64,000 nt of DNA from Paenalicyclobacillus macrosporangiidus (GTDB taxonomy: Bacteria; Bacillota; Bacilli; Alicyclobacillales; Alicyclobacillaceae), in the NCBI RefSeq assembly GCF_900116805.1, contig NZ_FPBV01000012.1:1-64000 (forward strand), given 5' to 3'. How positions within the stretch are numbered: position 1 is the stretch's first letter; the number at the start of each line of letters is the position of its first letter. The position numbers were made by a program, and so were the translations under genes. The notes beneath the pieces were generated by a model. It ran no database searches and was not told the DNA's origin. It saw nothing but the letters and a program-made list of their open reading frames with translations. Positions 1 to 6,790 of the stretch are shown here, in pieces.

Positions 1-353
1 CACTCGTCCACGCTGAATGGCTCATACCGCGGAAACGTCATGCGGACGGTTTCGTGGATCCGAACGGAAACATCGAGATACAACTGCATGCGCGGGTGGA
101 CGGTAATCAACCGCGGGCAAACCCGCAATGCCTCTCCCAAGCGCATTGCATTGTTCACGCCGGCGCGTTTGGCGGAGGGAGAGGCGGCGAGTACAATCCC
201 GCTCCGGCGTTTGGGATCGCCTGTCACGGCGAGAGGTGGATCGGTACTGTCATCCTCCAATCGGCGCCCGTCGGCCCAACGAGGGTCAGAAGCGATCTCG
301 ACAGAGGCGTAGAAGCTTTGCATGTCGATGTGCCCGACGATCCATTCCATCAT
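1..353 (-). CDS. Y-family DNA polymerase (UvrX/UmuC-like), 3' end beyond the window
   Basis: Translating the minus strand from the ATG at 353 gives about 117 codons that stay open to the window edge. The N-terminus has the Y-family palm motif GHIDMQSFYASVE near residues 7-19; the Asp is a catalytic metal ligand in this family. Further on is a finger/palm stretch including AVTGDPKRRSGIVLAASPSA. This resembles the UvrX/YqjW group of translesion polymerases rather than housekeeping DinB, but the C-terminal part is missing so the subgroup is not certain. The ATG overlaps the stop of the upstream small ORF (ATGA), which implies translational coupling, and both lie downstream of two LexA-type boxes. 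Role inferred: SOS-induced error-prone DNA synthesis. Confidence 0.85.
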   Translation of the reverse strand, partial: MMEWIVGHIDMQSFYASVEIASDPRWADGRRLEDDSTDPPLAVTGDPKRRSGIVLAASPSAKRAGVNNAMRLGEALRVCPRLITVHPRMQLYLDVSVRIHETVRMTFPRYEPFSVDE

Positions 354-601
354 GGGCGCATCTTTGCCTTACGCAGCCGACCCATTGCCTCCGCTTTGAG
401 CATTGGGCGCATGAACACGGCTTGTCGTTCCCAATCGTGCTCGGTGTAGCGGATGGTCACGTCTAGTTCGTCGTCCACGCGCTCCACGACGTGCACACCT
501 GCGGCGGCGAGTTGCTGGGTGAGTTCGCGGCGCCGCCGCTTCAAGTGGTGCTCGAATACTTCAAGGATCAACAGTTCGCGCAGAATGGCCGTGACGCGCA
601 T
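350..601 (-). CDS. small protein preceding the Y-family polymerase (possibly YolD-like)
   Basis: An 83-residue basic protein starts at ATG 601 behind a GGGGTGA ribosome site and ends in a 4-base ATGA overlap with the polymerase gene. Its central part (LDVTIRYTEHDWERQAVF) is compatible with the small YolD-like proteins that usually precede uvrX-type genes in Bacillales, but it is shorter than most of them. The assignment rests mainly on position. It is the first gene of the operon and is probably under LexA/DinR control. No catalytic motif is seen. Confidence 0.6.
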   Translation of the reverse strand: MRVTAILRELLILEVFEHHLKRRRRELTQQLAAAGVHVVERVDDELDVTIRYTEHDWERQAVFMRPMLKAEAMGRLRKAKMRP

Positions 602-611
602 AATCTCACCC

Positions 612-625
612 CGAACATGTGTTCT
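612..625 (-). promoter_or_regulatory. LexA/DinR box, gene-proximal
   Basis: CGAACATGTGTTCT closely matches the Bacillus SOS operator consensus CGAAC-N4-GTTYG/C. It lies 11 bases upstream of the first start codon of the minus-strand operon. A minus-strand TATACT (-10 like) sits at 635-640 between this box and the distal one, so repressor bound here would cover the promoter start region. Confidence 0.7.
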
Positions 626-661
626 GCATACCTAAGTATATGATGTTCGGGGCGGAATATC

Positions 662-675
662 CAAACATATGTTCG
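662..675 (-). promoter_or_regulatory. LexA/DinR box, distal
   Basis: Read on the minus strand this is CGAACATATGTTTG, a full match to the Bacillus DinR/LexA consensus. It is 37 bases from the proximal box. Two boxes flanking a -10-like TATACT fit tight SOS repression of the polymerase operon. Confidence 0.75.
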
Positions 676-868
676 CACCAAGGATGGCTAGATATGGTAG
701 AACTAGAATATAGAACAAAATGGAAAATCGCATCGCGGCAGTGGGCCCGTAGCCTTAATGCCGAAATCCATGGCGGGTTCCTATCCGCTCACCGTTAATC
801 ACGCTTGGGAACAGACGGGGAACAAAACGCTCTATACGGGTCTAAAAAATACTCTCGCTATTGCAAAG

Positions 869-904
869 GGAAAGCCCAAAAAGTCTACGGCTTTCGGGCT
901 TTCC
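869..904. repeat. inverted repeat, perfect 9-bp arms
   Basis: GGAAAGCCC at 869-877 is the exact reverse complement of GGGCTTTCC at 896-904, with an 18-base loop. No T-run follows on the plus strand. It lies just left of the tRNA fragment and could be a leftover terminator or a recombinase arm site. The function is unknown. Confidence 0.4.
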
Positions 905-937
905 AACACTCTTCACTGACTATCCATAGGGGCGTGG

Positions 938-987
938 TCAGCCTTCTAAGCTGTGGGTCGGGGGTTCGAATCCCTCCTGAGACGCCA
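938..987 (+). other. 3' fragment of a tRNA-Arg(TCT), candidate attachment-site scar
   Basis: The sequence reads as the anticodon arm (loop CTTCTAA at 943-949, anticodon TCT), the variable loop, a T arm with the TTCGAAT loop, and a 3' acceptor strand ending in an encoded CCA at 985-987. No matching 5' acceptor strand (it would need GTCTCAG) or D arm is present in the preceding bases, and the anticodon stem has a mismatch at its first pair. It is therefore not an intact tRNA gene. Fragments of tRNA 3' ends of this kind are what integrases leave or carry as att sites. No integrase gene is visible in the window. Confidence 0.6.
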
Positions 988-993
988 AGCAGA

Positions 994-1028
994 ACAAGGC
1001 CACTCGGGATTTTCCCGGGTGGCCTTGT
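994..1028. terminator. strong hairpin after the tRNA fragment
   Basis: A 16-bp stem (994-1009 with 1013-1028, one G-T pair) closes a 3-base loop. It stands where the terminator of an intact tRNA gene would be. The following bases are not T-rich, so termination efficiency is uncertain. Confidence 0.5.
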
Positions 1029-1226
1029 CCTGCGCCCAGCTACAAAACGGCCACAAACATGCCACAAGGGATTTTCTGCTTGTTCGGGTTCGCCTCTTTG
1101 GCCACGCTTGGGCCGTTTGGGAACTGCAGTAACGGGCAGAATAGCGACATGAGCTCCCTGTAACCTTCCAAGCCAGGTCTACTCGACTGTCAGCTGAACG
1201 AAAAATTGATGAGGGGGTGTTCCTGG

Positions 1227-1820
1227 ATGACAAATAGTAGAATGAATCCTAAGGTTGATGAGTTTTTAAGGAAAGCTAAAAAATGGAAGAAAGAATATGA
1301 GAAGTTGAGAAGTATCGTTCTTGACTGCGAGCTGACCGAGGAGTTTAAGTGGATGCATCCTTGTTACACATTTGAGAAGAAAAACATCGTTTTAATGCAT
1401 GGATTTAAAGAATATTGTGCGCTTCTGTTTTTCAAAGGTGCCTTGTTACAGGATGCCCATGGGATTCTAGTCCAACAAACAGAGAATGTACAGGCGGCGC
1501 GTCAGATTCGGTTCACCAATGTTCAAGAAATCGTTGAAATGGAAGCTATTTTGAAAGCCTATATTTATGAAACCATTGAAGTTGAAAAGGCCGGTTTGGA
1601 AGTGAAGTTTAAAAAGAATACAGGCTTAATAATTCCTGAAGAACTTCAAAATAAATTCGATGAAATCCCTGCTTTGAAAACTGCTTTTGAAGCATTAACG
1701 CCGGGACGGCAAAGGGCATACATTCTTTATTTTTCTGAACCAAAACAATCCAAAACTCGACAGTCAAGGGTCGAAAAATGTATGCAGAAAATTCTTGATG
1801 GAAAGGGATTACATGATTAG
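1227..1820 (+). CDS. YdeI/OmpD-associated-like protein (DUF1801-type)
   Basis: A 197-residue soluble protein. Start ATG 1227 is preferred over the in-frame ATG at 1206 because GAGGGGGT (1211-1218) precedes it by eight bases. The N-terminal half (around EEFKWMHPCYTFEKKNI and FFKGALLQDAHGILVQQ) fits the DUF1801/YdhG fold. The C-terminal part (LTPGRQRAYILYFSEPKQS) is the typical YdeI/OmdA tail. Members of this family are often annotated as possible iron- or stress-related proteins, but no firm biochemical role is known. The gene is clearly poorer in G+C than the core genes of this window and uses many AAA and GAA codons, which suggests acquisition by transfer. It stands alone beside the tRNA scar. 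Confidence 0.75.
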   Translation: MTNSRMNPKVDEFLRKAKKWKKEYEKLRSIVLDCELTEEFKWMHPCYTFEKKNIVLMHGFKEYCALLFFKGALLQDAHGILVQQTENVQAARQIRFTNVQEIVEMEAILKAYIYETIEVEKAGLEVKFKKNTGLIIPEELQNKFDEIPALKTAFEALTPGRQRAYILYFSEPKQSKTRQSRVEKCMQKILDGKGLHD

Positions 1821-2104
1821 TATATTCCCCTTGAACTAACGGGGGCTTTAAAGATAGAAGCAAGCATCCAATATTGAATAGATATGCATAACTTGGTTCA
1901 TCACAGCACCGCGTCTTTCTGCATTTTTGAGTTGCGGAAAACACTTTAAGGGTTGCCGAGAGGGCAAATAGGAAGGCAGTCCCCCTCGCCACGCGGAGCG
2001 ATCATCGCATGCGATTCGAGATCATCCTTCCAACGAGGATTGCAGGGACTTGGACGGTAACTAATGTTTCATTCCATCGTCTTACAAATCAGAGGTGAGG
2101 TACA

Positions 2105-2515
2105 ATGAAGAGACTCTTATTTGTGTTATCGATTGCTACCATGATTGTAACGGGTTGTTCCCAAGGAGCGAATGTGACCAACAATACAGAACCAGCGACA
2201 GCCAGTCAGGGTCCCCCAACTTCTGTTACGGATTCTCTGGGACATCCAGGAACCATTCAGGATGTTTTGGCTGGGCAATACAATCGGTGGTACAAAATTA
2301 CCAATGAAGTTGTTTCGAAGGTCGGTAAAAAGTATGAAGTTGTGACATTTGGTATTGACCATAAGGGGACGATCTCGCAAGGCCCCGGTGGAGTCACTTC
2401 AAATGTTTTGCCTACTGGTACTCCGTTGTACGAAATTCCAGGGGTTGATCCTGCGCAAGCGATTGCGGTGCCGTGGAACGGGGTGTATTACAAAGCTGTG
2501 CAGACAGGCACCTAA
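2105..2515 (+). CDS. small lipoprotein of unknown function
   Basis: A 136-residue protein that starts at ATG 2105 behind GAGGTGAGG. A basic N-terminus and hydrophobic stretch end in the lipobox VTGC, so Cys18 is the predicted lipidated residue and the mature protein would sit on the outer face of the membrane. A Ser/Thr/Asn-rich linker follows. The rest, with GQYNRWYKITNEVVSKVGKKYEVVTF and similar short blocks, belongs to no family I recognise. Its G+C is lower than that of the core genes. There is no operon partner; the nearest neighbours are an IS fragment and a YdeI-like gene. Confidence 0.7.
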   Translation: MKRLLFVLSIATMIVTGCSQGANVTNNTEPATASQGPPTSVTDSLGHPGTIQDVLAGQYNRWYKITNEVVSKVGKKYEVVTFGIDHKGTISQGPGGVTSNVLPTGTPLYEIPGVDPAQAIAVPWNGVYYKAVQTGT

Positions 2516-2682
2516 CCTGCATACCATTTCCGACACCCAACTTCTCTTGGCAGAATGGTCAACCAGGAGAGGTTTCTTCGTGTGAAATGTTGTGGGATAT
2601 GTTCGGAGTGGTACTCTGTCAATACAGTGAACACGCGCGTGACCTTATTGATCAGACTGCATGGTGGCGGACGTATTCCGCC

Positions 2683-2799
2683 TCATAGCGATCTGGAGAT
2701 GTGTACTCCAGTGCTGTACTTGATCGTCTCACGCTTGAACTCCTCGTTGAATCGCTGACGATGTTCTCCCATTTTGGACACCTCGACTTTTGGCTTCAT
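2683..2799 (-). pseudogene. IS3-family transposase OrfA, 5' fragment
   Basis: Minus-strand translation from ATG 2799 gives 38 residues containing MGEHRQRFNEEFKRETIKY, the typical start of an IS3-type OrfA helix-turn-helix protein. The homology then stops and a stop codon follows, so only the first quarter of the gene survives. No flanking inverted repeats are recognised. It marks a decayed insertion sequence distinct from the one at 3672-4345. Confidence 0.6.
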
Positions 2800-2840
2800 G
2801 ATCCCACTAAGATCACTCGCGTGTCCACTTCTGATTCCAG

Positions 2841-2856
2841 GGCCACCCGGGTGGCC
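2841..2856. terminator. 16-bp perfect palindrome, terminator-like
   Basis: GGCCACCCGGGTGGCC is a perfect palindrome followed by TTTG. It could be a short terminator or the end of the neighbouring IS remnant. Confidence 0.35.
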
Positions 2857-3072
2857 TTTGACATGCTATGTGTGCGTATCGTGTGCGGATGTCCCGGGTG
2901 GGGGGGCGACACGCCTACGATTCACCAAGAGCAAGAGCGTCCATCGTGAGGTAGGATCCCAAGATGATTCATAGGATATCAAGTCCATCATGGAGTGTAT
3001 TCGCAGAAGGAAATGGGGAAGGTTTGATGAATGGTTCAATAACGTAAAAATTTCTGGATGAGGTGCATTGGA

Positions 3073-3510
3073 GTGTCGGAACTTTTGTCGGATTTCCGCA
3101 GATTCTTCAACAGGTATCGGACGGCATGGAACGAGTGTGACGCGAAACAAATGAGCGCTTTTTGTTCTCCGGAATTGCAGGTTCGATGGGCGTATCCTGG
3201 TAACCAGGTTTCCGACTGGGGATATGATGAAGCGTGTAGCGGTTGGTACCAAGCGTTCGAGTCATACTCGGGGAGAAATCCAAAGTGGTACTTTCACGAG
3301 GTTTTTGCAACACCGGTGAGTGAAAACGAAGTCCTCGCGGTCTTTTGGGTGACTTTCGAATTGGATGGAAAACCTACGAAGGAAGTAAACCTGTTTGTTG
3401 AAACATTTCGCCGAGAACCTACCGATTGGCAGTTGATCCGCAGCTATGTCGAGTCCTCCATGTCAAGACAGCATGTGAAATCTGGCTTGCTCGACACTTT
3501 GGCGCGGTGA
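3073..3510 (+). CDS. SnoaL/NTF2-like domain protein
   Basis: A 145-residue soluble protein from GTG 3073, chosen because TGAGGTG (3059-3065) precedes it at normal distance while the in-frame ATG at 3058 has no ribosome site. The pattern FNRYRTAWNECDAKQMSAF near the start, a WYQAFESY block and LFVETFRREPTDWQLIRSYV near the end is typical of the NTF2-like/SnoaL alpha+beta barrel. Such proteins bind small ligands or act as isomerases or hydrolases, and the family alone does not predict the substrate. It is followed by a strong terminator at 3624-3661. Confidence 0.6.
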   Translation: MSELLSDFRRFFNRYRTAWNECDAKQMSAFCSPELQVRWAYPGNQVSDWGYDEACSGWYQAFESYSGRNPKWYFHEVFATPVSENEVLAVFWVTFELDGKPTKEVNLFVETFRREPTDWQLIRSYVESSMSRQHVKSGLLDTLAR

Positions 3511-3623
3511 AGTTGTGGTAGCAACCATTGTAGAGTAATAAATCCGCTGTTCTCCGCATTCGTGTGAGACGCAAGACCGGCTAGTAGTATTAGTCGTCCA
3601 AATGCAAGGGAATTCCCTGCCCT

Positions 3624-3661
3624 ACACCCCTCCTTCATGCGGAAGGAGGGGTGTCGCTTTT
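3624..3661 (+). terminator. Rho-independent terminator after the NTF2-like gene
   Basis: A perfect 12-bp stem (3624-3635 with 3643-3654), a 7-base loop, and a T-run reaching 3661. Confidence 0.75.
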
Positions 3662-3671
3662 GATCCCGTAT

Positions 3672-4345
3672 TGAACCCCATATAAGACAGATGGGATGGC
3701 CTTTAAGAGAGAGATGAGAGTCATTCAATTCAGATAAAAACCATCTCACGCTGCGTTGTGTTGCATTTTCCAGTTTCTGAATTCCAACGGCGAGCGATAA
3801 CCTGGTGGGGAATGCGGTCGATCCGTGTTGTAAGAGCGAATGTACGACTCAATCGCCGCTTTCGTCTCGGCAAAGCTGCTGTATTCCTGCAGCCAGACCT
3901 CCTCCTCCTTCAGCGACCGGAAGAATCACTCGATGTATGCGTCAGCATCGGGGTTGTTGTACCCGGTCCGCTCGTGGTTGATTTGGCAGGCCTTCATCGC
4001 TTGGATGAACCGTCGACTTGTCATCTGGCAGCCATTGTCCGTTCGCAATGTCAAACCGGCACCTTGAACGCCATTCGGGAAGCGATAGTTCAGTGCCATA
4101 TCCACAGCCTTTAGGTAGAGGGTACGGACTGAAGCCCAGCGCGTCCACCAGCCAGGAACGCTTCACGCCACCTGTAATACAGACTCTGGGCCACGCCATG
4201 CCGCCGACATACCTCGCTGATGTTCGCACCGGGCATCATGCCCTCGAGCACGATGTTCATCTTCTCGTCCACAGTCCACTTACGTCCCGGCATCATAAAC
4301 ACCTCTACTTCATCTTAACCCATCCCTTCTGTCTGGGTTGACTCT
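3672..4345 (-). mobile_element. decayed IS3-family insertion sequence
   Basis: Inverted ends are seen: GACAGATGGGATGG at 3686-3699 faces CCATCCCTTCTGTC at 4320-4333 (13 of 14 positions pair), with further similar TTGAACCCC/GGGTTGA bases outside. Between them lie the start of orfA and the end of orfB of an IS3-type transposase, so most of the middle is deleted. About 670 bp remain of an element that is normally 1.2-1.5 kb. It can no longer move by itself. Confidence 0.75.
3746..4302 (-). pseudogene. IS3-family transposase, OrfA start joined to OrfB end
   Basis: From ATG 4302 the frame encodes GRKWTVDEKMNIVLEGM and HGVAQSLYYRWREAFL, the helix-turn-helix region of IS3-type OrfA. After an internal deletion the minus strand resumes, in another frame, as the OrfB integrase core end: LRTDNGCQMTSRRF, INHERTGYNNPDADAYIE, then SLKEEEVWLQEY and YNTDRPH. 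A TGA at 3926-3928 replaces the Arg codon expected in IERFFRSLK. With the deletion, a frame change and a premature stop, it is clearly non-functional. Confidence 0.8.
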
Positions 4346-4408
4346 GGGGCAAGTATATTGAGATGCTCCATTCCCGCGTGCGAAGGCGGAAGTGACGCCA
4401 TACTAATC

Positions 4409-4440
4409 AGCCCCGCCGCGATGATCGCGGTGGGGCTTTC
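4409..4440 (+). terminator. Rho-independent terminator-like hairpin
   Basis: Two 14-base arms (4409-4422 and 4424-4437, one G-T pair) form a very stable hairpin followed by TTTCT. It probably ended a gene that the IS insertion has since removed. Confidence 0.6.
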
Positions 4441-4502
4441 TGAATCCAGATGGTCGGCGAGCGGGTCGATGATGTTCAAGGTGTATCCAGTTTGACGCTT
4501 AC

Positions 4503-4522
4503 TCGGCTATGGCCGGTGCCCT
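4503..4522 (+). repeat. direct repeat, copy 1, upstream of the YjcZ-like gene
   Basis: TCGGCTATGGCCGGTGCCCT recurs at 4838-4857 with two changes. An AT-rich stretch (TACTATAT here, ATATTATAT there) follows both copies. This may be a shared regulatory segment or the trace of a tandem duplication. Confidence 0.45.
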
Positions 4523-4603
4523 GTACTATATGGGACAGTTGCCGCCTCAAGAAGCGATATATCATCGTAAAATGAGTCATCCGGTCCGGAGGGGGTGTAG
4601 TCC

Positions 4604-4801
4604 GTGGATGGAGGAGTGTTTGGTGGTTTCACCCGATGGGCAGTGGTGTTCCTGATCATCTTTGTGTTGTTCTTCCTGTTGGTACCTGGGTCGGTACCAG
4701 GATACACAGGCTGTGGTTGTGCGGGTGGCGGTGCTTATGGCGCTGGTGCTTATGGTGCCGGTGGTGCTTATGCTCCGGGAGCTGGATTCGGGGCCTACTG
4801 A
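4604..4801 (+). CDS. small Gly/Ala/Tyr-rich membrane protein, YjcZ-like
   Basis: A 65-residue protein from GTG 4604 with GGAGGGGGTG (4587-4596) ahead. Residues about 8-30 form one membrane segment (WAVVFLIIFVLFFLLV). The C-terminal half is a low-complexity Gly-Ala-Tyr tail with one CGC motif (GCGCAGGGAYGAGAYGAG). This layout resembles the YjcZ-type sporulation proteins of Bacillales, although the usual order of Gly-rich part and membrane segment is reversed, so the family call is tentative. If correct, it would be a small spore- or forespore-membrane protein. Confidence 0.55.
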   Translation: MDGGVFGGFTRWAVVFLIIFVLFFLLVPGSVPGYTGCGCAGGGAYGAGAYGAGGAYAPGAGFGAY

Positions 4802-4837
4802 CTCGCTGCGGTGAGTAACTTGTGTTATGTGAGGGCA

Positions 4838-4857
4838 TCGGCTACGGCCGGTGCTCT
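4838..4857 (+). repeat. direct repeat, copy 2, downstream of the YjcZ-like gene
   Basis: 18 of 20 bases match copy 1 at 4503-4522. A ribosome-like GAAGGGG and a GTG follow about 30 bases later but open only a four-codon frame, as if a second small gene here had been destroyed by the insertion to its right. Confidence 0.45.
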
Positions 4858-4908
4858 TGATATTATATTGGCCCTCGATAATGAGAAGGGGTAATCCCGT
4901 GAAACCAT

Positions 4909-5154
4909 CATGATGAGTGCACCCAGTGCTACACGGGCAGAGGACGCTTGTTGTCCCTTCGTCCAAGACTTCAGGCGCTCGACGTAGTGTTCTTCGACGT
5001 TCCCCCATGGGATCATCTGGGAGAGTTTTACCCGCCACCTTTCTTTGTTCAACTTCCCACCAAACGGCAGGAAGACGTCATCTGGAAGCAGCATCCGTCG
5101 TTCGGTCCATCGATACACTGGCAGTCCCTCAGGTCCAAGGATTTCGAACCCCAT
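4909..5154 (-). pseudogene. transposase fragment (IS1182/IS5-like, DUF772 N-terminus)
   Basis: The minus strand from 5154 encodes about 82 residues that match the start of IS1182-type transposases: FLPFGGKLNKERW, LSQMIPWGNVEEHY and GQQASSARVALGALI. The homology stops in the middle of the DUF772-type domain and unrelated codons follow. The DDE catalytic part is absent, so this is a third, separate IS remnant in the region. Confidence 0.7.
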
Positions 5155-5257
5155 CTTGCTGAAATAATCCTTTTAAAATGTCGTCGTCTTCTGTAATTTG
5201 ATACTGAGCCGTTAGAACACCGGACACGACTTGAAAATGTGGGGGAAACATGGAAGG

Positions 5258-5494
5258 ATGGCCATAGAAAACAAGAAAACTTTGACATGGATGGGCGCCA
5301 TCGTTCTGTGCCTTGTCGTCTACATCGTGGCTGTCTCGGTAAAGGCGAACTCGTATCACTCGAAGGTCAAAAATATTCTTATCGGGGCAACGAGTGTAGC
5401 AGCCTCAGAAATGAAGTCCTATATGTCGCAGATGGGACGGCAAGATGACGAATACGATCCCAATGCAGTCAACTTGGGGGTCGGTGTGATTTAG
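5258..5494 (+). CDS. small single-pass membrane protein of unknown function
   Basis: About 78 residues from ATG 5258. An earlier in-frame ATG at 5237 and TTG at 5231 are possible, and none of the three has an ideal ribosome site. Residues about 8-30 (WMGAIVLCLVVYIVAVSV) form one membrane helix, followed by a polar region with a few acidic residues. It ends 28 bases before the DUF1648 gene and may be cotranscribed with it. No family is recognised. Confidence 0.5.
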   Translation: MAIENKKTLTWMGAIVLCLVVYIVAVSVKANSYHSKVKNILIGATSVAASEMKSYMSQMGRQDDEYDPNAVNLGVGVI

Positions 5495-5522
5495 AGTTAC
5501 GAAACCGTGAGGAGGATCCAGG

Positions 5523-6044
5523 ATGGTCGCACGACGTCCGTCTCGTCCGAAAGTCAAGCTCACCTCCACTTGGTTGGACATCCTGCTGGTTGCAACGGGT
5601 TTGCTGTTTCTTGTGTTAGAAGTGATCTTTACAGGTCTGTCCTGGTCCCACATTCCTGACAAGGTGCCTTCCCACTTCGGACCTTCGGGCCAGCCAGATT
5701 CCTTCGGAGGGAAGTGGAACCTGATTGCGGTTCCCATCGTGCAGGCTGTATTCTTCATTGCATTGTATGTCTTGAGCAGGTTTCCACACATATTCAATTA
5801 CCCCGTCACCGTCAACGAAGAAAACGCTCGGAGACTTTACAGGATCGGCAAGACAGCGGTTCTATTCCTTTCAGACGGAATCACGCTGCTTCTTGGTCTG
5901 ATTCAATGGAGCCTGATAAGGGTATCGCTTGGACAGCAAGCTTACCTCGACCGTTGGTGGCTCGTCGTTCTTTTCTTCGTTGTGATTCTTGTTCCGATGG
6001 TTATGATTCTTTTCATGATTCGAGCATGGCGTGCTGCATCGTAA
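5523..6044 (+). CDS. DUF1648-domain integral membrane protein
   Basis: A 173-residue protein from ATG 5523 behind GTGAGGAGGA. Four hydrophobic segments are apparent, at roughly residues 19-41, 67-88, 110-130 and 143-165. Between the first two lies SHIPDKVPSHFGPSGQPDSF, the hallmark loop of DUF1648 (proteins with the motif PxxVPxHF-x-G-PD). In the SdpI immunity and signalling proteins this domain is the N-terminal half. Here the rest is not clearly SdpI-like, so an immunity role is possible but not shown. It lies 340 bases upstream of the TOMM precursor gene, on the same strand. Confidence 0.7.
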   Translation: MVARRPSRPKVKLTSTWLDILLVATGLLFLVLEVIFTGLSWSHIPDKVPSHFGPSGQPDSFGGKWNLIAVPIVQAVFFIALYVLSRFPHIFNYPVTVNEENARRLYRIGKTAVLFLSDGITLLLGLIQWSLIRVSLGQQAYLDRWWLVVLFFVVILVPMVMILFMIRAWRAAS

Positions 6045-6387
6045 AACGGAAAACGTGCTACAATCAACCCGCCAGCACCAACAAACGGAAGCTGACCCGT
6101 TGGGCATGGGTGGATGAGGGAGCATCGCGGTTCGATGAACTCGTCACCCTGCTGTTGATATTGTCACTTCCCGCCTCGTGCGATGGTATAAGATGAACCA
6201 CCGTATGCGATCCCGGTACCGTCCACCCATGTGTGGAGAAATGGGCCGTTGATACGTGGATCGAGCCTTTCCCCCGGACGCGCTTGGTTCATACACCTGC
6301 AGTATCGCTGCAGAATCCGCAGTACGGCAGCGATCGCCTGTCGGTGTTGTTCGTCAGGTTGGACGTTTCAGGAGGGGAGGGGAGTCC
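6045..6387 (+). other. upstream region of the TOMM cluster
   Basis: No gene is supported. TTGTCA near 6159 and an extended -10-like TGGTATAAG near 6184 are 20 bases apart, so a weak promoter for the peptide cluster is possible but not convincing. No operator or riboswitch is recognised. Confidence 0.3.
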
Positions 6388-6618
6388 GTGGACGACTTCA
6401 AGAAGGCCATTCACAAACTGGATGTCGACGAGTTCAAGACCAGCAAGGTCGTGCCGTCCGACGATCCGGGGCCGCACGACACCGTTCCGGCGCAGTTTTT
6501 CTGCGGCGGGTGCTTCCGCTGCGGCCAGTGTTTTTCTTGCTTCCGTTGTTTCAACTGCTTCCAGTGCTTCAATTGTTTCCGGTGTTCTAATTGTTTCCGG
6601 TGCGCCCGCTGCTTCTGA
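6388..6618 (+). CDS. TOMM precursor peptide with 13 Cys-X-X repeats (heterocycloanthracin-like)
   Basis: A 76-residue peptide from GTG 6388, with GGAGGGGAGG (6371-6380) at the right distance. Residues 1-38 form a charged leader (starting VDDFKKAIHKLDVDEF) without cysteine. From Cys39 to Cys75 every third residue is Cys: 13 cysteines, mostly CFR, CFN, CFQ or CFS triplets, ending CF. Strict Cys-Xaa-Xaa periodicity next to YcaO and SagB-type genes identifies the heterocycloanthracin type of modified peptide, in which cysteines are cyclodehydrated to thiazolines and oxidised to thiazoles. Cys codons are mixed (8 TGC, 5 TGT), so the repeat is held at protein level and is not a fresh DNA slippage product. 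The Phe-rich spacing differs from the Gly/Ser-rich cores usual in the family. Leader cleavage site unknown; VPAQFF just before Cys39 is a candidate boundary. Confidence 0.85.
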   Translation: MDDFKKAIHKLDVDEFKTSKVVPSDDPGPHDTVPAQFFCGGCFRCGQCFSCFRCFNCFQCFNCFRCSNCFRCARCF

Positions 6619-6663
6619 CTCGTGATCGTCTGGACATGCATCACTTCCTCACTCCGCTTGACT

Positions 6664-6702
6664 GCTCCTGTACAACGCACCTGTCGTACAGGAGCTTTGC
6701 TT
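6664..6702 (+). terminator. hairpin between precursor and modification genes
   Basis: A perfect 10-bp stem (6664-6673 with 6686-6695), a 12-base loop, followed by TTTGCTT. It lies 46 bases after the precursor stop and about 90 before the next gene. Partial termination here would give much more precursor than enzyme mRNA, which is common in modified-peptide operons. Confidence 0.65.
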
Positions 6703-6790
6703 GATGCACGCATCTTTTCGTCATCGTACATAGAATGCCGGTGAGGTTCGCGAAAAGGCAAGAACAGTCAGACGGAGGAGGCAGGACGCC

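Larger units (their letters stand above)
676..1226. other. gene-free stretch with a tRNA scar and two inverted repeats
   Basis: I see no supported protein gene here. The stretch holds a 9-bp inverted repeat (869-877 with 896-904), a 3' tRNA-Arg fragment (938-987) and a long hairpin (994-1028). The open frames across the tRNA fragment are the usual antisense readings of tRNA sequence, not genes. Confidence 0.6.
2516..3072. other. gene-free stretch with an IS fragment and a palindrome
   Basis: Apart from the OrfA fragment at 2683-2799 and the palindrome at 2841-2856, no supported gene is seen. Several short plus-strand frames exist but lack ribosome sites and recognisable content. Confidence 0.5.

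Noticed and set aside
908..987. A complete tRNA-Arg gene
   Set aside because: No 5' acceptor strand or D arm is present; only the 3' part can be folded.
885..1233. Minus-strand frames with RTPDPQL and RDSNPRP peptides
   Set aside because: These are the well-known antisense readings of tRNA T-arm sequence, not proteins.
6411..6761. Minus-strand frame across the TOMM precursor (Gln/Lys repeats)
   Set aside because: The repeats are only the mirror of the Cys-X-X codons; there is no ribosome site.
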